A stretch of 8,144 nucleotides of DNA, taken from assembly GCA_900550585.1 (NCBI GenBank), contig URST01000086.1:1-8144 (forward strand), in the 5' to 3' direction. The translations under genes were made by a program, and so were the position numbers. Source of the stretch: an uncultured Eubacteriales bacterium (GTDB taxonomy: Bacteria; Bacillota; Clostridia; Oscillospirales; Oscillospiraceae). The number at the start of each line of letters is the position of its first letter. The stretch's first letter is position 1. The notes under the pieces are model-generated. The model worked only from the letters and a program-made list of their open reading frames with translations. It was not told where the DNA came from and searched no databases. This document shows positions 1 through 7,023 of this stretch, piece after piece.

Positions 1-1449
1 CGCACGCTGTTCGGCGCCAAGCCCCCCAAGGGGCAGGAGCTGGACGACCACTACTACGGCGCCATCAAGCCGCGGGTGGCCGCGTTCATGCGGGAGCTGG
101 ACGAGGAGCTGTGGAAGCTGGGCGTGCTGGCCAAGACGGAGCACAACGAGGTGGCTCCCGCCCAGCATGAGATCGCGCCCATCTACTCCGACGCCAACAC
201 CGCCTGCGACAAGAACCAGCTGACCATGGAGCTGCTGAAAAAGGTGGCCGCCCGCCACGGGCTGGTGTGCCTGCTCCACGAGAAGCCCTTTGCCGGCATC
301 AACGGCTCCGGCAAGCACGACAACTGGTCGCTGCAGACCGACACCGGTGAGAACCTGCTGAAGCCCGGCGGCACCCCCAGCCAGAACGCCCAGTTCCTGC
401 TGTTCCTGGCGGCGTTCATCAAGGGCGTGGACGAGTATCAGGAGATGCTGCGCTGCTGCGTGTCCTATCCCGGCAATGACCACCGTCTGGGCGGCAACGA
501 GGCGCCTCCCGCCATTATTTCCGTTTTTCTGGGCGACGAGCTGACAGCCATTCTGGATTCCATCGTGCAGGGCACGGAGTATGTGGACATCACTAAGAAG
601 AAGCTGCGCATCGGTGTGGACGCCATGCCGGATATCCCGCAGGACACCACCGACCGCAACCGTACCTCCCCCCTGGCCTTTACCGGCAACAAGTTCGAAT
701 TCCGCATGCTGGGCTCCTCCCAGTCCATCGCCAGCCCCAACGTGGTGCTCAACACCATCATGGCCGAGGAGCTGGGGCAGTTCGCCGACCGGCTGGAAAA
801 GGCACAGGACTTCCAGTCCGCCCTGCAGGAGCTGCTGCAGGAGACGTTCACCGCCCACCAGCGCATCATCTTCAACGGCAACGGCTACGACGACGCATGG
901 GTGGCGGAGGCCGCCCGCCGGGGCCTTGCCAATCTGCGGGATACCGTGGACTGCATGCCCGCCTACATCGACAAGAAGAACGTGGACCTGTTCACGAAGC
1001 ACGCCGTTCTGACGGAGACGGAAATGCGGGCCCGCTATGAGATCCATCTGGAGAACTACTGCAAGGTGTCCGCCATTGAGGCCAACACCCTGCTGGACAT
1101 GGCACAGCGCCGTGTCCTCCCCGCTGTGGCCCGCTATACCGGCGATCTGGCCAAGGGCATGGCCCACAAGCAGGAGGCCGATCTGGCCGGCTTCTGCCGC
1201 ATTGAGGATCACATGATCCGGCGGCTGAGCCTTCAGGGTGGGCTGCTGCTGGATGTCTGCCAGGACCTCGCTCAGGCGCTGGAGAAGGCGCCCGCCGCCG
1301 ACAGCGGTATCGACGCCGCCCGGTACTACCGCGACGAGGTGGCCGCACGCACCCAGAAGGCCGGCGAACTCATCAGCCAGCTGGAATCGCTGGTGGACGC
1401 CCAGGCGTGGCCGTATCCCACCTACGCCGACATCCTGTTCAGCGTGTAA
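1..1449 (+). CDS. glnN: Type III glutamine synthetase, 5'-truncated by window edge
   Basis: Glutamine synthetase makes glutamine from glutamate, ammonia and ATP in the cytoplasm; this is the large GSIII type. The frame is open from base 1, so the gene starts outside the window; 482 codons plus TAA are visible. GSIII proteins are usually about 700 residues, so roughly the first 200-230 residues are missing. Landmarks, in visible codon numbers: NEVAPAQHE (49-57); the GS ATP-binding signature KPFAGINGSGKHDNWS (95-110); LGGNEAPPA (163-171); and NRTSPLAFTGNKFEFR (220-235), which carries the substrate-binding arginines. The rest is the helical C-terminal region typical of GSIII rather than GSI or GSII. 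It converges with the minus-strand membrane-protein gene and shares a hairpin with it. An ATG at 76 lies inside conserved sequence and is not the start. Catalytic motifs look intact. Family call is firm; regulation lies upstream and cannot be seen. Confidence 0.96.
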   Translation, partial: RTLFGAKPPKGQELDDHYYGAIKPRVAAFMRELDEELWKLGVLAKTEHNEVAPAQHEIAPIYSDANTACDKNQLTMELLKKVAARHGLVCLLHEKPFAGINGSGKHDNWSLQTDTGENLLKPGGTPSQNAQFLLFLAAFIKGVDEYQEMLRCCVSYPGNDHRLGGNEAPPAIISVFLGDELTAILDSIVQGTEYVDITKKKLRIGVDAMPDIPQDTTDRNRTSPLAFTGNKFEFRMLGSSQSIASPNVVLNTIMAEELGQFADRLEKAQDFQSALQELLQETFTAHQRIIFNGNGYDDAWVAEAARRGLANLRDTVDCMPAYIDKKNVDLFTKHAVLTETEMRARYEIHLENYCKVSAIEANTLLDMAQRRVLPAVARYTGDLAKGMAHKQEADLAGFCRIEDHMIRRLSLQGGLLLDVCQDLAQALEKAPAADSGIDAARYYRDEVAARTQKAGELISQLESLVDAQAWPYPTYADILFSV

Positions 1450-1474
1450 AGCACTTTTACGTTACATATGTTGC

Positions 1475-1509
1475 AAAAAAAGAGGCCCGGAGCTGCTGCT
1501 CCGGGCCTC
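1475..1509 (-). terminator. Rho-independent terminator of the YkvI-family gene, shared with glnN
   Basis: A perfect 11-bp stem (1482-1492 with 1499-1509; a 12th pair at 1493/1498 leaves a 4-nt loop) lies 13 bases beyond the minus-strand stop codon. On the minus strand it is followed by C and then seven Ts (complement of A1475-A1481), a classic intrinsic terminator. On the plus strand the downstream tract is only CTTCTGCGTTTTCTC, so it would end glnN transcripts less efficiently. Confidence 0.88.
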
Positions 1510-1522
1510 CTTCTGCGTTTTC

Positions 1523-2596
1523 TCAAGTTGTCTCCGTCTTTTCCTTTTTCCGCGCCTGCACAAAGTGGATGACCACGCACACCACAAACACGATGCTCAG
1601 ATAACCGAACACCGGATACACCACGGCGATGATTTCGCCGAAGCCCAGCAGGCTGGCCGCCCACGCCAGCAGGCACAGGCCCGCCAGCACCGGCTTTTTC
1701 TTTTTCCGCACGAACCGGGCCTTCTGCTCCAGATAGGAGATAAGTCCCACCAGACTGGCCAGTGCATTGCAGAACATGGCCACCAGCAGCATCAGACCGT
1801 ACACCGTGCCCAGCGTGCCGTTGAGCCGGCTGGCCAGCGCCACCATGGGCAGCTCCGCCGCCACCGCCTCCGGGTAGGTGGCCAGGCTGGTGAGGATACT
1901 GCCCGCCACCGCCAGCAGCATCAGACCGGACAGGGCAATGCCCGCGTAGATATGCTTCTTTTTCCGGACGTACTGCCCCACGGGGGACATGATGCCGATG
2001 CCGCCCAGAATATTATAGGAAACGAAGGTCAGCGCCGCGATGACCCAGTTGGGCATCAGCGGGTTGGTATTCACGTTTTCCAGCCGGAGGATGCCCGCCG
2101 TGCCGAAGGTGGTATAGGCTCCCACCGCAAAGGCCACCGTGGCGGCGATGAGCACGGGGATCAACGCGGAGAAGGCGTTGACCATACCTGTCACGCCCAG
2201 CAGCGTCACCAGAAATACCGCTGCCATGAACACGATGCTGCCCAGCCATGTGGGCACGCGGAACAGCTGGGTCAGCATGGCGCCGACACCGGCGGACATG
2301 GACACCACCACGAAAAACAGGAACACCGCGCCGATGGCGCCGGAGGCGCCCCGCAGCCATTTGATGTCCCATGGCACCAGCAGCCGGTCCATGTCGGCGC
2401 ACTGGGTCATCTGGGTCAGCCGCACGAACAGGATGCCGATGACGGTGAACAGCACCGCCGCTGCCGCGAACCCCACATAGCCCCAGTTGCCGAAGCTGCC
2501 GAAAAACTGCCACAGCTCCTGCCCGGAGATGAAGCCCGCCCCCAGAAAGCATCCCACATAGGTAAACGCCAGCGACCACGTTTTGATCTCTTTCAT
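1523..2596 (-). CDS. YkvI-family integral membrane protein (putative solute transporter)
   Basis: A 357-residue polytopic membrane protein. Start ATG (complement of 2594-2596) is chosen because an AAGGAG site sits 7-8 bases upstream and a good promoter just beyond; the frame stays open further upstream but runs through that promoter. About ten hydrophobic segments are visible, roughly residues 9-31, 38-60, 86-110, 117-137, 140-161, 183-204, 216-238, 262-287, 301-320 and 324-347. The first carries a glycine-rich broken helix (GCFLGAGFISGQEL, 15-28), matching the start of B. subtilis YkvI-like proteins (COG3949), distant relatives of the LeuT/APC transporter fold. Basic loops RKKK (211-214) and RKKKK (297-301) and a charged C-terminus suggest cytoplasmic faces. 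No substrate is established for this family; amino acid or related solute transport is a fold-based inference. It is convergent with glnN and divergent from ptb, and appears to be a single-gene unit. Confidence 0.85.
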   Translation of the reverse strand: MKEIKTWSLAFTYVGCFLGAGFISGQELWQFFGSFGNWGYVGFAAAAVLFTVIGILFVRLTQMTQCADMDRLLVPWDIKWLRGASGAIGAVFLFFVVVSMSAGVGAMLTQLFRVPTWLGSIVFMAAVFLVTLLGVTGMVNAFSALIPVLIAATVAFAVGAYTTFGTAGILRLENVNTNPLMPNWVIAALTFVSYNILGGIGIMSPVGQYVRKKKHIYAGIALSGLMLLAVAGSILTSLATYPEAVAAELPMVALASRLNGTLGTVYGLMLLVAMFCNALASLVGLISYLEQKARFVRKKKKPVLAGLCLLAWAASLLGFGEIIAVVYPVFGYLSIVFVVCVVIHFVQARKKEKTETT

Positions 2597-2630
2597 ATCT
2601 CTGCTCCTTATTGATAATACACACCGTCTT

Positions 2631-2659
2631 AGTGTATGCGCTGCGGCGGATTTCGTCAA
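2631..2659 (-). promoter_or_regulatory. Sigma-A promoter of the YkvI-family gene
   Basis: Read on the minus strand, a -35 TTGACG (complement of 2654-2659), a 17-base spacer and a -10 TACACT (complement of 2631-2636) lie about 35 bases before the start codon. The TATTAT (complement of 2613-2618) nearer the gene is an alternative -10 but has no matching -35. Confidence 0.6.
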
Positions 2660-2699
2660 CCCCCGCCGGAATTTCTTTTGCTGAATCATTCGGTTTTCA

Positions 2700-2728
2700 T
2701 TGACGCTATGGGCAATGTGTTGTATAAT
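2700..2728 (+). promoter_or_regulatory. Sigma-A promoter of ptb
   Basis: TTGACG (2700-2705), a 17-base spacer and a perfect TATAAT (2723-2728) predict a transcription start near 2735 and a leader of about 70 nt before the ptb start. It points away from the minus-strand promoter at 2631-2659, with only 40 bases between the two -35 boxes. Confidence 0.8.
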
Positions 2729-2806
2729 TATCCCAGAAAACACCCCGGATTTGTGCTGAATTGCTTTAAATGGCAAAAGAAACTATCACTTGCAGGAGGA
2801 AAACAC

Positions 2807-3721
2807 ATGATAAACACCATTGATGGCATCATTTCCGCCGCCCGCGGCGGCAAAACCGGCGTCATTGCCGTGGCCGCCGCTCATGACCAGCCGGTGATCG
2901 AGGCTGTGGTCGAGGCCCGCAGAGAGGGCATCGCCACCCCCATTCTGGTGGGCCATGTGGACGATATCCAGTCCATGCTGTCCGGTCTGGGCGAGGATCC
3001 CGCCGCCTATGAGATCATCGCCGGCGACACCGATCAGGACTGCGCCGCCAAGGCCGTGGCCCTGTGCGCCCAGGGGAAGGCCAATTTCTTGATGAAGGGC
3101 ATTCTGGGCACCGCCGACCTGATGCGCGCCGTGTTCAATAAGGAGCAGGGTCTGCGCACCTCCCACCTGACCACCCACTGCATGCTGTACGAGATCCCCG
3201 CGCTGGGCCGGATGCTGGTGCTCACCGACGGCGGCGTCAACACCTTCCCCGATCTGGACAAGAAGGCCGAGATCCTGGAAAACGCCGCCATGGTGCTGCA
3301 GGCACTGGGCTATGAGCACATCAACGCCTCCTGCGTCTGCGGTGCGGAGCAGGTGAACCCCAAGGTGCAGTCCACCGTGGATGCCGACGCGCTGGCCCAC
3401 ATGACCGACCGCTGGGCCAAGTACAATATGGATGTCTGCGGCCCTGTGGCGCTGGATCTGGCTGTCAGCGAGGAGGCCTGCCACCACAAGCACTACACCG
3501 CTCCCGGCGCCGGCAAGGCCGACATCCTGCTGGTCCCCAATTACGAGGTGGGCAACGGCATCGGCAAGGCCGCCAATCTGTTCGGCAACGCCAAGAACGC
3601 CGGCATCATCCTGGGTGCCAAGGTGCCCATCGTGCTGGTCAGCCGCGCCGACAGCGCTTACTCCAAGCTGGCCTCCATCGCGCTGGGCAGCGTCCTCGCC
3701 GCCCGCATGGACCTGTCCTGA
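2807..3721 (+). CDS. ptb: Phosphate butyryltransferase
   Basis: A 304-residue member of the phosphate acetyl/butyryltransferase family (PF01515), the usual length for Ptb. Family reaction: butyryl-CoA plus phosphate gives butyryl phosphate plus CoA; butyrate kinase then makes butyrate and ATP. Start ATG is set by AGGAGG at 2795-2800, six bases upstream; the frame extends upstream only across the promoter. Ptb-like landmarks: FLMKGILGTADLMRAVFNKE (94-113), GLRTSHL (115-121), LTDGGVNTFPDLDKK (139-153), ADILLVPNYEVGNGIGKAAN (238-257) and VLVSRADSAYSKLASIAL (276-293). These fit Ptb better than Pta, but acyl-chain specificity cannot be read from sequence, and branched-chain or acetyl substrates are possible. 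No butyrate kinase gene follows, which is unusual since ptb and buk are often adjacent; the next gene is an aminotransferase with its own promoter. The gene has a strong promoter and no convincing terminator. Confidence 0.9.
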   Translation: MINTIDGIISAARGGKTGVIAVAAAHDQPVIEAVVEARREGIATPILVGHVDDIQSMLSGLGEDPAAYEIIAGDTDQDCAAKAVALCAQGKANFLMKGILGTADLMRAVFNKEQGLRTSHLTTHCMLYEIPALGRMLVLTDGGVNTFPDLDKKAEILENAAMVLQALGYEHINASCVCGAEQVNPKVQSTVDADALAHMTDRWAKYNMDVCGPVALDLAVSEEACHHKHYTAPGAGKADILLVPNYEVGNGIGKAANLFGNAKNAGIILGAKVPIVLVSRADSAYSKLASIALGSVLAARMDLS

Positions 3722-3794
3722 CGGCGCTTTGCACAAGGATTTGTTTCGCCAGATTACGTTTTTGCTAAAAATACGGCGCGACATTGATAATTGC

Positions 3795-3822
3795 TTGACA
3801 ATTACGGTGGACGTGGTATCAT
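3795..3822 (+). promoter_or_regulatory. Sigma-A promoter of the aminotransferase gene
   Basis: A perfect -35 TTGACA (3795-3800), a 16-base spacer and a -10 TATCAT (3817-3822) predict a start near 3829 and a leader of about 57 nt. The leader holds a small 5-bp hairpin (TGCGC 3844-3848 with GCGCA 3853-3857) but no recognised riboswitch or T-box motif. This makes the aminotransferase independent of, or additional to, read-through from ptb. Confidence 0.75.
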
Positions 3823-3885
3823 AAAAGCAGGGTTTTGTGTATCTGCGCTTCTGCGCACCAACAACAAAAAAGAGGAGATTATATC

Positions 3886-5076
3886 ATGGTCAATCAGGAA
3901 TTCTACAATCTGGGCACCGCTCCCTCCGTCATCCGCCAGCTGTTCGCCTACGGTCTGGAGCAGGCCGCCAAGGTGGGCGCCGACAAGGTCTACGATTATT
4001 CTCTGGGCAATCCCAGCATCCCCGCCCCCAAGAAGGTGAACGAGTCCATCCACAAGATCGTGGACGAGACCGACTCCATCAAGCTGCACGGCTACTCCAT
4101 GGCCCCCGGCTTTGAGGATGCCCGCGCCGCCGTGGCCAAGGACCTGGCCGCCCGCTTCGGTCTGGATGTCAAGGCCAGCGAGCTGTTCTTCACCTGCGGC
4201 GCCGCTCCCGCGCTGATCTCCATCATCAAGGCCCTCATCGTGGACAGCGATTCCGAGATCATGGCTGTGGCTCCCTTCTTCCCCGAGTACCGCCCCTTCG
4301 TCAACGCCAACGGCGGCAAGCTGGTGGTGGTCCCCGCCGATACCAAGGCCTTCCAGATCCATCTGGACGCCGTGGAGGAGCGCATCACCGCCCACACCCA
4401 GGCCATCATCATCAACTCCCCCAACAATCCCTCCGGCGTGGTCTACACCGAGGAGACGCTGAAGGGTCTGGCCGCTCTGCTGGAGCGCAAGAGCAAGGAG
4501 TACGGCCATCCCATCTACATCATCGCCGACGAGCCCTACCGTGAGCTGGTGTACGGCGGCGTGAAGGTCCCCTTCATCCCCTGCCTGTACAAGAACACCA
4601 TCGTCTGCTACTCCTACTCCAAGTCCCTGTCCCTGCCCGGTGAGCGTATCGGCTATGTGTACGTTCCCGGCTTCGCTGAGGACAGCCACGCGGTGTACGC
4701 CGCCATCGCCGGCGCCGCCCGCATCATGGGCCACGTCTGCCCCCCCACGCTGATGCAGAAGGTCATCGAGCTGTGCGCCGAGGAGCGTCCCGACCTGGTG
4801 GCTTACGATGAGAACCGCAACCTGCTGTACAACAGCCTGCGCGAGATGGGCTATGAGTGCGCCAAGCCCGACGGCGCCTTCTACCTGTTCGTCAAGGCTC
4901 CCAACGGCGACGCCAACGAGTTCTCCGAGAAGGCCAAGCTGGGCCACAACCTGCTGGTGGTCCCCGCCGACGGCTTCGGCTGCCCCGGCTACTTCCGCCT
5001 GAGCTACTGCGTGTCCAATGACATGATCCGCCGCAGCCTGCCCGCCTTCAAAGCCATGATCGAGTCCTTCAAGTAA
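3886..5076 (+). CDS. Pyridoxal phosphate-dependent aminotransferase, class I/II
   Basis: A 396-residue cytoplasmic aminotransferase of fold type I, about the normal length for the class. Start ATG follows AGAGGAG (3871-3877) by 8 bases. Expected active-site features are present in order: the N-terminal substrate segment YSLGNPSIPAP (around 43-53); a cofactor-binding CGAAPAL near residue 105; NSPNNPSG with N181 in the cofactor-contacting position; ADEPY with D215 and Y218; the Schiff-base lysine K246 in SYSKSLSLPGERIGY; and R371 in FRLSYC, which should bind the substrate alpha-carboxylate. The family transfers amino groups between amino acids and 2-oxo acids. Sequence resembles the aspartate/alanine/aromatic group common in Clostridia, often annotated only as 'PLP-dependent aminotransferase', so I assign no substrate. 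It lies between ptb and asnA, has its own promoter, and ends in a strong terminator. Confidence 0.93.
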   Translation: MVNQEFYNLGTAPSVIRQLFAYGLEQAAKVGADKVYDYSLGNPSIPAPKKVNESIHKIVDETDSIKLHGYSMAPGFEDARAAVAKDLAARFGLDVKASELFFTCGAAPALISIIKALIVDSDSEIMAVAPFFPEYRPFVNANGGKLVVVPADTKAFQIHLDAVEERITAHTQAIIINSPNNPSGVVYTEETLKGLAALLERKSKEYGHPIYIIADEPYRELVYGGVKVPFIPCLYKNTIVCYSYSKSLSLPGERIGYVYVPGFAEDSHAVYAAIAGAARIMGHVCPPTLMQKVIELCAEERPDLVAYDENRNLLYNSLREMGYECAKPDGAFYLFVKAPNGDANEFSEKAKLGHNLLVVPADGFGCPGYFRLSYCVSNDMIRRSLPAFKAMIESFK

Positions 5077-5092
5077 GCGGTTCGCGGACAAA

Positions 5093-5139
5093 TTGTATAA
5101 AAATGTCCCCCGGCTGTGCCGGGGGACATTTTTATACAA
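5093..5139 (+). terminator. Long perfect hairpin terminator after the aminotransferase gene
   Basis: Arms 5093-5114 and 5118-5139 are perfectly complementary over 22 bp with a 3-nt loop (TGT). The GC-rich inner part (GTCCCCCGGC) is flanked by an A-run in the left arm and a T-run in the right arm, so either strand gives a GC stem followed by Us. It starts 17 bases after the stop codon and insulates the aminotransferase from asnA. Confidence 0.92.
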
Positions 5140-5181
5140 AATAATCGGGACAGCCACCGCATATTTTTGCGTATTTTTTAC

Positions 5182-5210
5182 TTGCAATCCGCGGCCTCCT
5201 CGCCTATAAT
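5182..5210 (+). promoter_or_regulatory. Sigma-A promoter of asnA
   Basis: TTGCAA (5182-5187), a 17-base spacer and a perfect TATAAT (5205-5210) predict a start near 5217 and a leader of only about 30 nt. That is too short for a T-box or riboswitch, so control of asnA should act at transcription initiation. Confidence 0.78.
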
Positions 5211-5246
5211 GGCAACATATTTTTTATTAAGAGAGGTGTTTCACGC

Positions 5247-6257
5247 ATGAGCAAATTGACGATCCCTGCCGGCTACAAGACGCCGCTGTCCACCTACGAG
5301 ATGCAGCGGGCCATCGAGTTCATCAAGAGCAATTTTCAGGTGAATCTGGGGCAGGCGCTGAATCTGCGCCGTGTCTCTGCTCCCCTGTTCGTGGAGGAGA
5401 ATTCCGGTCTGAACGACAACCTCAACGGCGTGGAGCGCCCTGTCTCCTTTGACATCCCCGACGTGGGCGCTACCGGTCAGGTGGTGCACTCCCTGGCCAA
5501 GTGGAAGCGTCTGGCGCTGAAGCGCTACGACTTCAAGCCCGGCAAGGGCCTGTTCACCGACATGAACGCCATCCGCCGCGACGAGGAAGTGGACAACCTC
5601 CACTCCGTCTATGTGGACCAGTGGGACTGGGAGAAGGTCATCGAGCGCCAGGACCGCAATGAGCAGTACCTGCGCCAGACCGTCCGCGCCATCGTGGGCG
5701 CTGTGGTGGAGACCAACGACGCCCTGCAGATCGCCTTCCCCAGCCTGCACACCGTGCTGGACCGGGAGGTGTACTTCGTCACCACCCAGGAGCTGGAGGA
5801 CCGCTGGCCCGACTTCACCCCCAAGGAGCGGGAGAACGCCATCTGCCGCGAGCACCACACCGTGTTCCTCATGCAGATCGGCGACGACCTGAAGCGCAGC
5901 GGCAAGCCCCACGACGGTCGTGCCCCCGACTACGATGACTGGTCCCTGAACGGCGACATCCTGATGTACAACCCCGTGCTGGACAGCGCCTTCGAGATCT
6001 CCTCCATGGGTATCCGCGTGGACGAGGCCTCCATGGACTACCAGCTGCGCAAGCGCGGCTGCGACGACCGCCGGGAGCTGCCCTTCCACAAGATGCTGCT
6101 CAGCGGCCAGCTGCCCCTGACCATCGGCGGCGGTATCGGCCAGAGCCGTCTGTGCATGCTGATGATCGGCACCTGCCACATCGGCGAGGTGCAGGCCAGC
6201 CTGTGGGACAAGGACACCGTGGACGGCTGCGCCAAGGCCGGCGTCATGCTGCTGTAA
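5247..6257 (+). CDS. asnA: Aspartate-ammonia ligase (asparagine synthetase A)
   Basis: AsnA makes asparagine from aspartate, free ammonia and ATP (giving AMP and pyrophosphate) in the cytoplasm; it is related to class II aminoacyl-tRNA synthetases. The product is 336 residues, matching the usual 330-340. Start ATG follows GAGAGGTG (5231-5238) by 8 bases. Family landmarks in order: LRRVSAPLFVEENSGLNDNL (40-59), GVERPVSFDIP (61-71), HSLAKWKRLALKRY (81-94), GLFTDMNAIRRDEEVDNLHS (101-120), VDQWDWEKVI (123-132), and the C-terminal class II-like motif LTIGGGIGQSRLCML (291-305) with the ATP-contacting arginine R301. No lesion is visible. It has its own promoter and a hairpin shared with the convergent DivIVA-like gene. 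Use of ammonia rather than glutamine fits an ammonia-rich habitat such as the gut, which is an inference. Confidence 0.97.
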   Translation: MSKLTIPAGYKTPLSTYEMQRAIEFIKSNFQVNLGQALNLRRVSAPLFVEENSGLNDNLNGVERPVSFDIPDVGATGQVVHSLAKWKRLALKRYDFKPGKGLFTDMNAIRRDEEVDNLHSVYVDQWDWEKVIERQDRNEQYLRQTVRAIVGAVVETNDALQIAFPSLHTVLDREVYFVTTQELEDRWPDFTPKERENAICREHHTVFLMQIGDDLKRSGKPHDGRAPDYDDWSLNGDILMYNPVLDSAFEISSMGIRVDEASMDYQLRKRGCDDRRELPFHKMLLSGQLPLTIGGGIGQSRLCMLMIGTCHIGEVQASLWDKDTVDGCAKAGVMLL

Positions 6258-6273
6258 GTATTTTCCCCATAAA

Positions 6274-6307
6274 AGACAGCCCCGCGGCGCATGCCGCGGG
6301 GCTGTCT
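6274..6307. terminator. Bidirectional terminator between asnA and the DivIVA-like gene
   Basis: A perfect 15-bp GC-rich stem (6274-6288 with 6293-6307) and a 4-nt loop (GCAT) lies between two convergent genes, 16 bases after the asnA stop and 17 bases after the minus-strand stop. On the minus strand TTTTAT directly abuts the stem, so the signal is best for the DivIVA-like gene. On the plus strand the T-run (6322-6326) is about 15 bases beyond the stem and so weaker. Confidence 0.85.
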
Positions 6308-6324
6308 CACTCTGCTTCGTATTT

Positions 6325-6906
6325 TTATTCCGCGCCGTTGATGGCGTCCTCCAGCCGGCGGAGGGACTCCTCCATCTGGTCGAAGCTCTCAAGGTCGCAC
6401 TCCTCCACATGGCGCTCGGCGCGCCGCAGCTCCTGCAGGACATCCTCCGCCATGCGCTGGTACACACCGCGCTGCTCGGCGCACCACTGACGCTGCTGTC
6501 CGATGAGCTGTGTCAGCTCCGCGATGGCCTTGCCGCGGAACTCCTCCGTGCGGCGGTGGGCGCTGATCTCAATGTCCGCGATATGCTCCTTCAGGGACTG
6601 GTACTGGGCCGCCGGCTCCCGCAGGGACTCGTTTTCCCGCTGCACGGCCTCCAGCTTTTCCGACAGTTCCCGCACCCGGTAACGCAGGGCAGACTCATCG
6701 TCCAGCCGCTTCTCCAGCTCCGCCAGACGGTCAGACAGCTCCCGGTTCTGCTGCTCCGCGGCCTGCTTCTCCGACAGCAGCTGCTGGTTTTCCGCTGTCA
6801 GCGTGTCCAGCCGGGTCTGGTTCTCCTCCGCTGTTTTCTGAATGAAGGAGATCACATCCTCCCGGTCAAATCCCCCGAACATGCATGTTTTGAAGCTGGT
6901 TTCCAT
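6325..6906 (-). CDS. DivIVA-like coiled-coil protein
   Basis: A 193-residue soluble protein, mostly charged and helical. Start ATG (complement of 6904-6906) is preceded by AGAGGGA about 7 bases upstream and by a good promoter; the frame stays open upstream across that promoter and lacks family sequence there. Residues 9-22 (MFGGFDREDVISFI) match the short N-terminal segment of DivIVA/GpsB-like proteins, which in characterised members binds membrane and recruits partners. Residues about 24-115 are rich in heptad-like leucines with Glu, Gln and Arg, and a proline (P98) may break the coil; residues about 104-188 form a second long helix. DivIVA relatives act at poles or septa in division, cell-wall growth or chromosome placement, but many Clostridia carry several such proteins of unknown job, so I give no symbol. 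Neighbours are metabolic and do not help. No membrane segment or signal peptide is seen. Confidence 0.8.
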   Translation of the reverse strand: METSFKTCMFGGFDREDVISFIQKTAEENQTRLDTLTAENQQLLSEKQAAEQQNRELSDRLAELEKRLDDESALRYRVRELSEKLEAVQRENESLREPAAQYQSLKEHIADIEISAHRRTEEFRGKAIAELTQLIGQQRQWCAEQRGVYQRMAEDVLQELRRAERHVEECDLESFDQMEESLRRLEDAINGAE

Positions 6907-6936
6907 AGCCGCGTCCCTCTCTCTCGGTTTTTGTTC

Positions 6937-6965
6937 ATCATACCACAAGCACCGCCGCTTGACAA
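6937..6965 (-). promoter_or_regulatory. Sigma-A promoter of the DivIVA-like gene
   Basis: On the minus strand, -35 TTGTCA (complement of 6960-6965), a 17-base spacer and -10 TATGAT (complement of 6937-6942) predict a start near 6930 and a leader of about 25 nt. Confidence 0.7.
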
Positions 6966-6985
6966 GCAATGTGTTTGAAAAACCA

Positions 6986-7023
6986 TGCCGCCGGCCTTCT
7001 TTCGGCCCGGCACGCATTTTTTT
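6986..7023 (+). terminator. Terminator-like hairpin upstream of the riboswitch promoter
   Basis: TGCCG (6986-6990) pairs with CGGCA (7008-7012), and GGCC (6993-6996) with GGCC (7004-7007), leaving a 2-nt bulge and a 7-nt loop. Seven Ts follow at 7017-7023. Orientation is plus strand, yet no plus-strand gene ends here, so it would stop only stray transcripts crossing the DivIVA-like gene in antisense. The bulge makes it weaker than the other terminators in the window. Confidence 0.45.

Noticed and set aside
1238..2614. A long plus-strand frame antisense to the membrane protein (about 450 codons).
   Set aside because: The product is rich in His, Gln, Gly and Arg with no motif, overlaps the glnN end out of frame, and covers a convincing membrane protein on the other strand.
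2770..2823. A possible 17-codon upstream reading frame (ATG at 2770) overlapping the ptb start.
   Set aside because: No ribosome binding site precedes it and the peptide is basic without a regulatory residue run; a leader-peptide mechanism is not supported.
3723..3763. A possible weak terminator after ptb (GGCG/CGCC and ACAA/TTGT pairings followed by TTTTT at 3759-3763).
   Set aside because: The pairings are only 4 bp each with a large internal loop, and the T-run is about 8 bases from the stem; ptb transcripts may read through.
2786..3784. A long minus-strand frame antisense to ptb.
   Set aside because: Low-complexity Gly/His/Val/Gln-rich shadow of ptb with no family resemblance.
3802..5187. 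A long open frame on the minus strand, antisense to the aminotransferase (about 460 codons).
   Set aside because: It mirrors a well-supported gene, its product is a low-complexity mix of Gly, His, Val, Leu, Asp and Gln with no family motif, and it runs through the terminator and both flanking regions. It is an artefact of G/C-rich third positions.
5140..5246. Looked for a T-box or asparagine-responsive leader before asnA.
   Set aside because: The promoter leaves only about 30 nt of leader and no T-box sequence was seen.
5241..6467. A long open minus-strand frame antisense to asnA (about 400 codons).
   Set aside because: Same wobble-bias pattern; it crosses the shared terminator and part of the DivIVA-like gene, and has no plausible ribosome binding site or recognisable domain.
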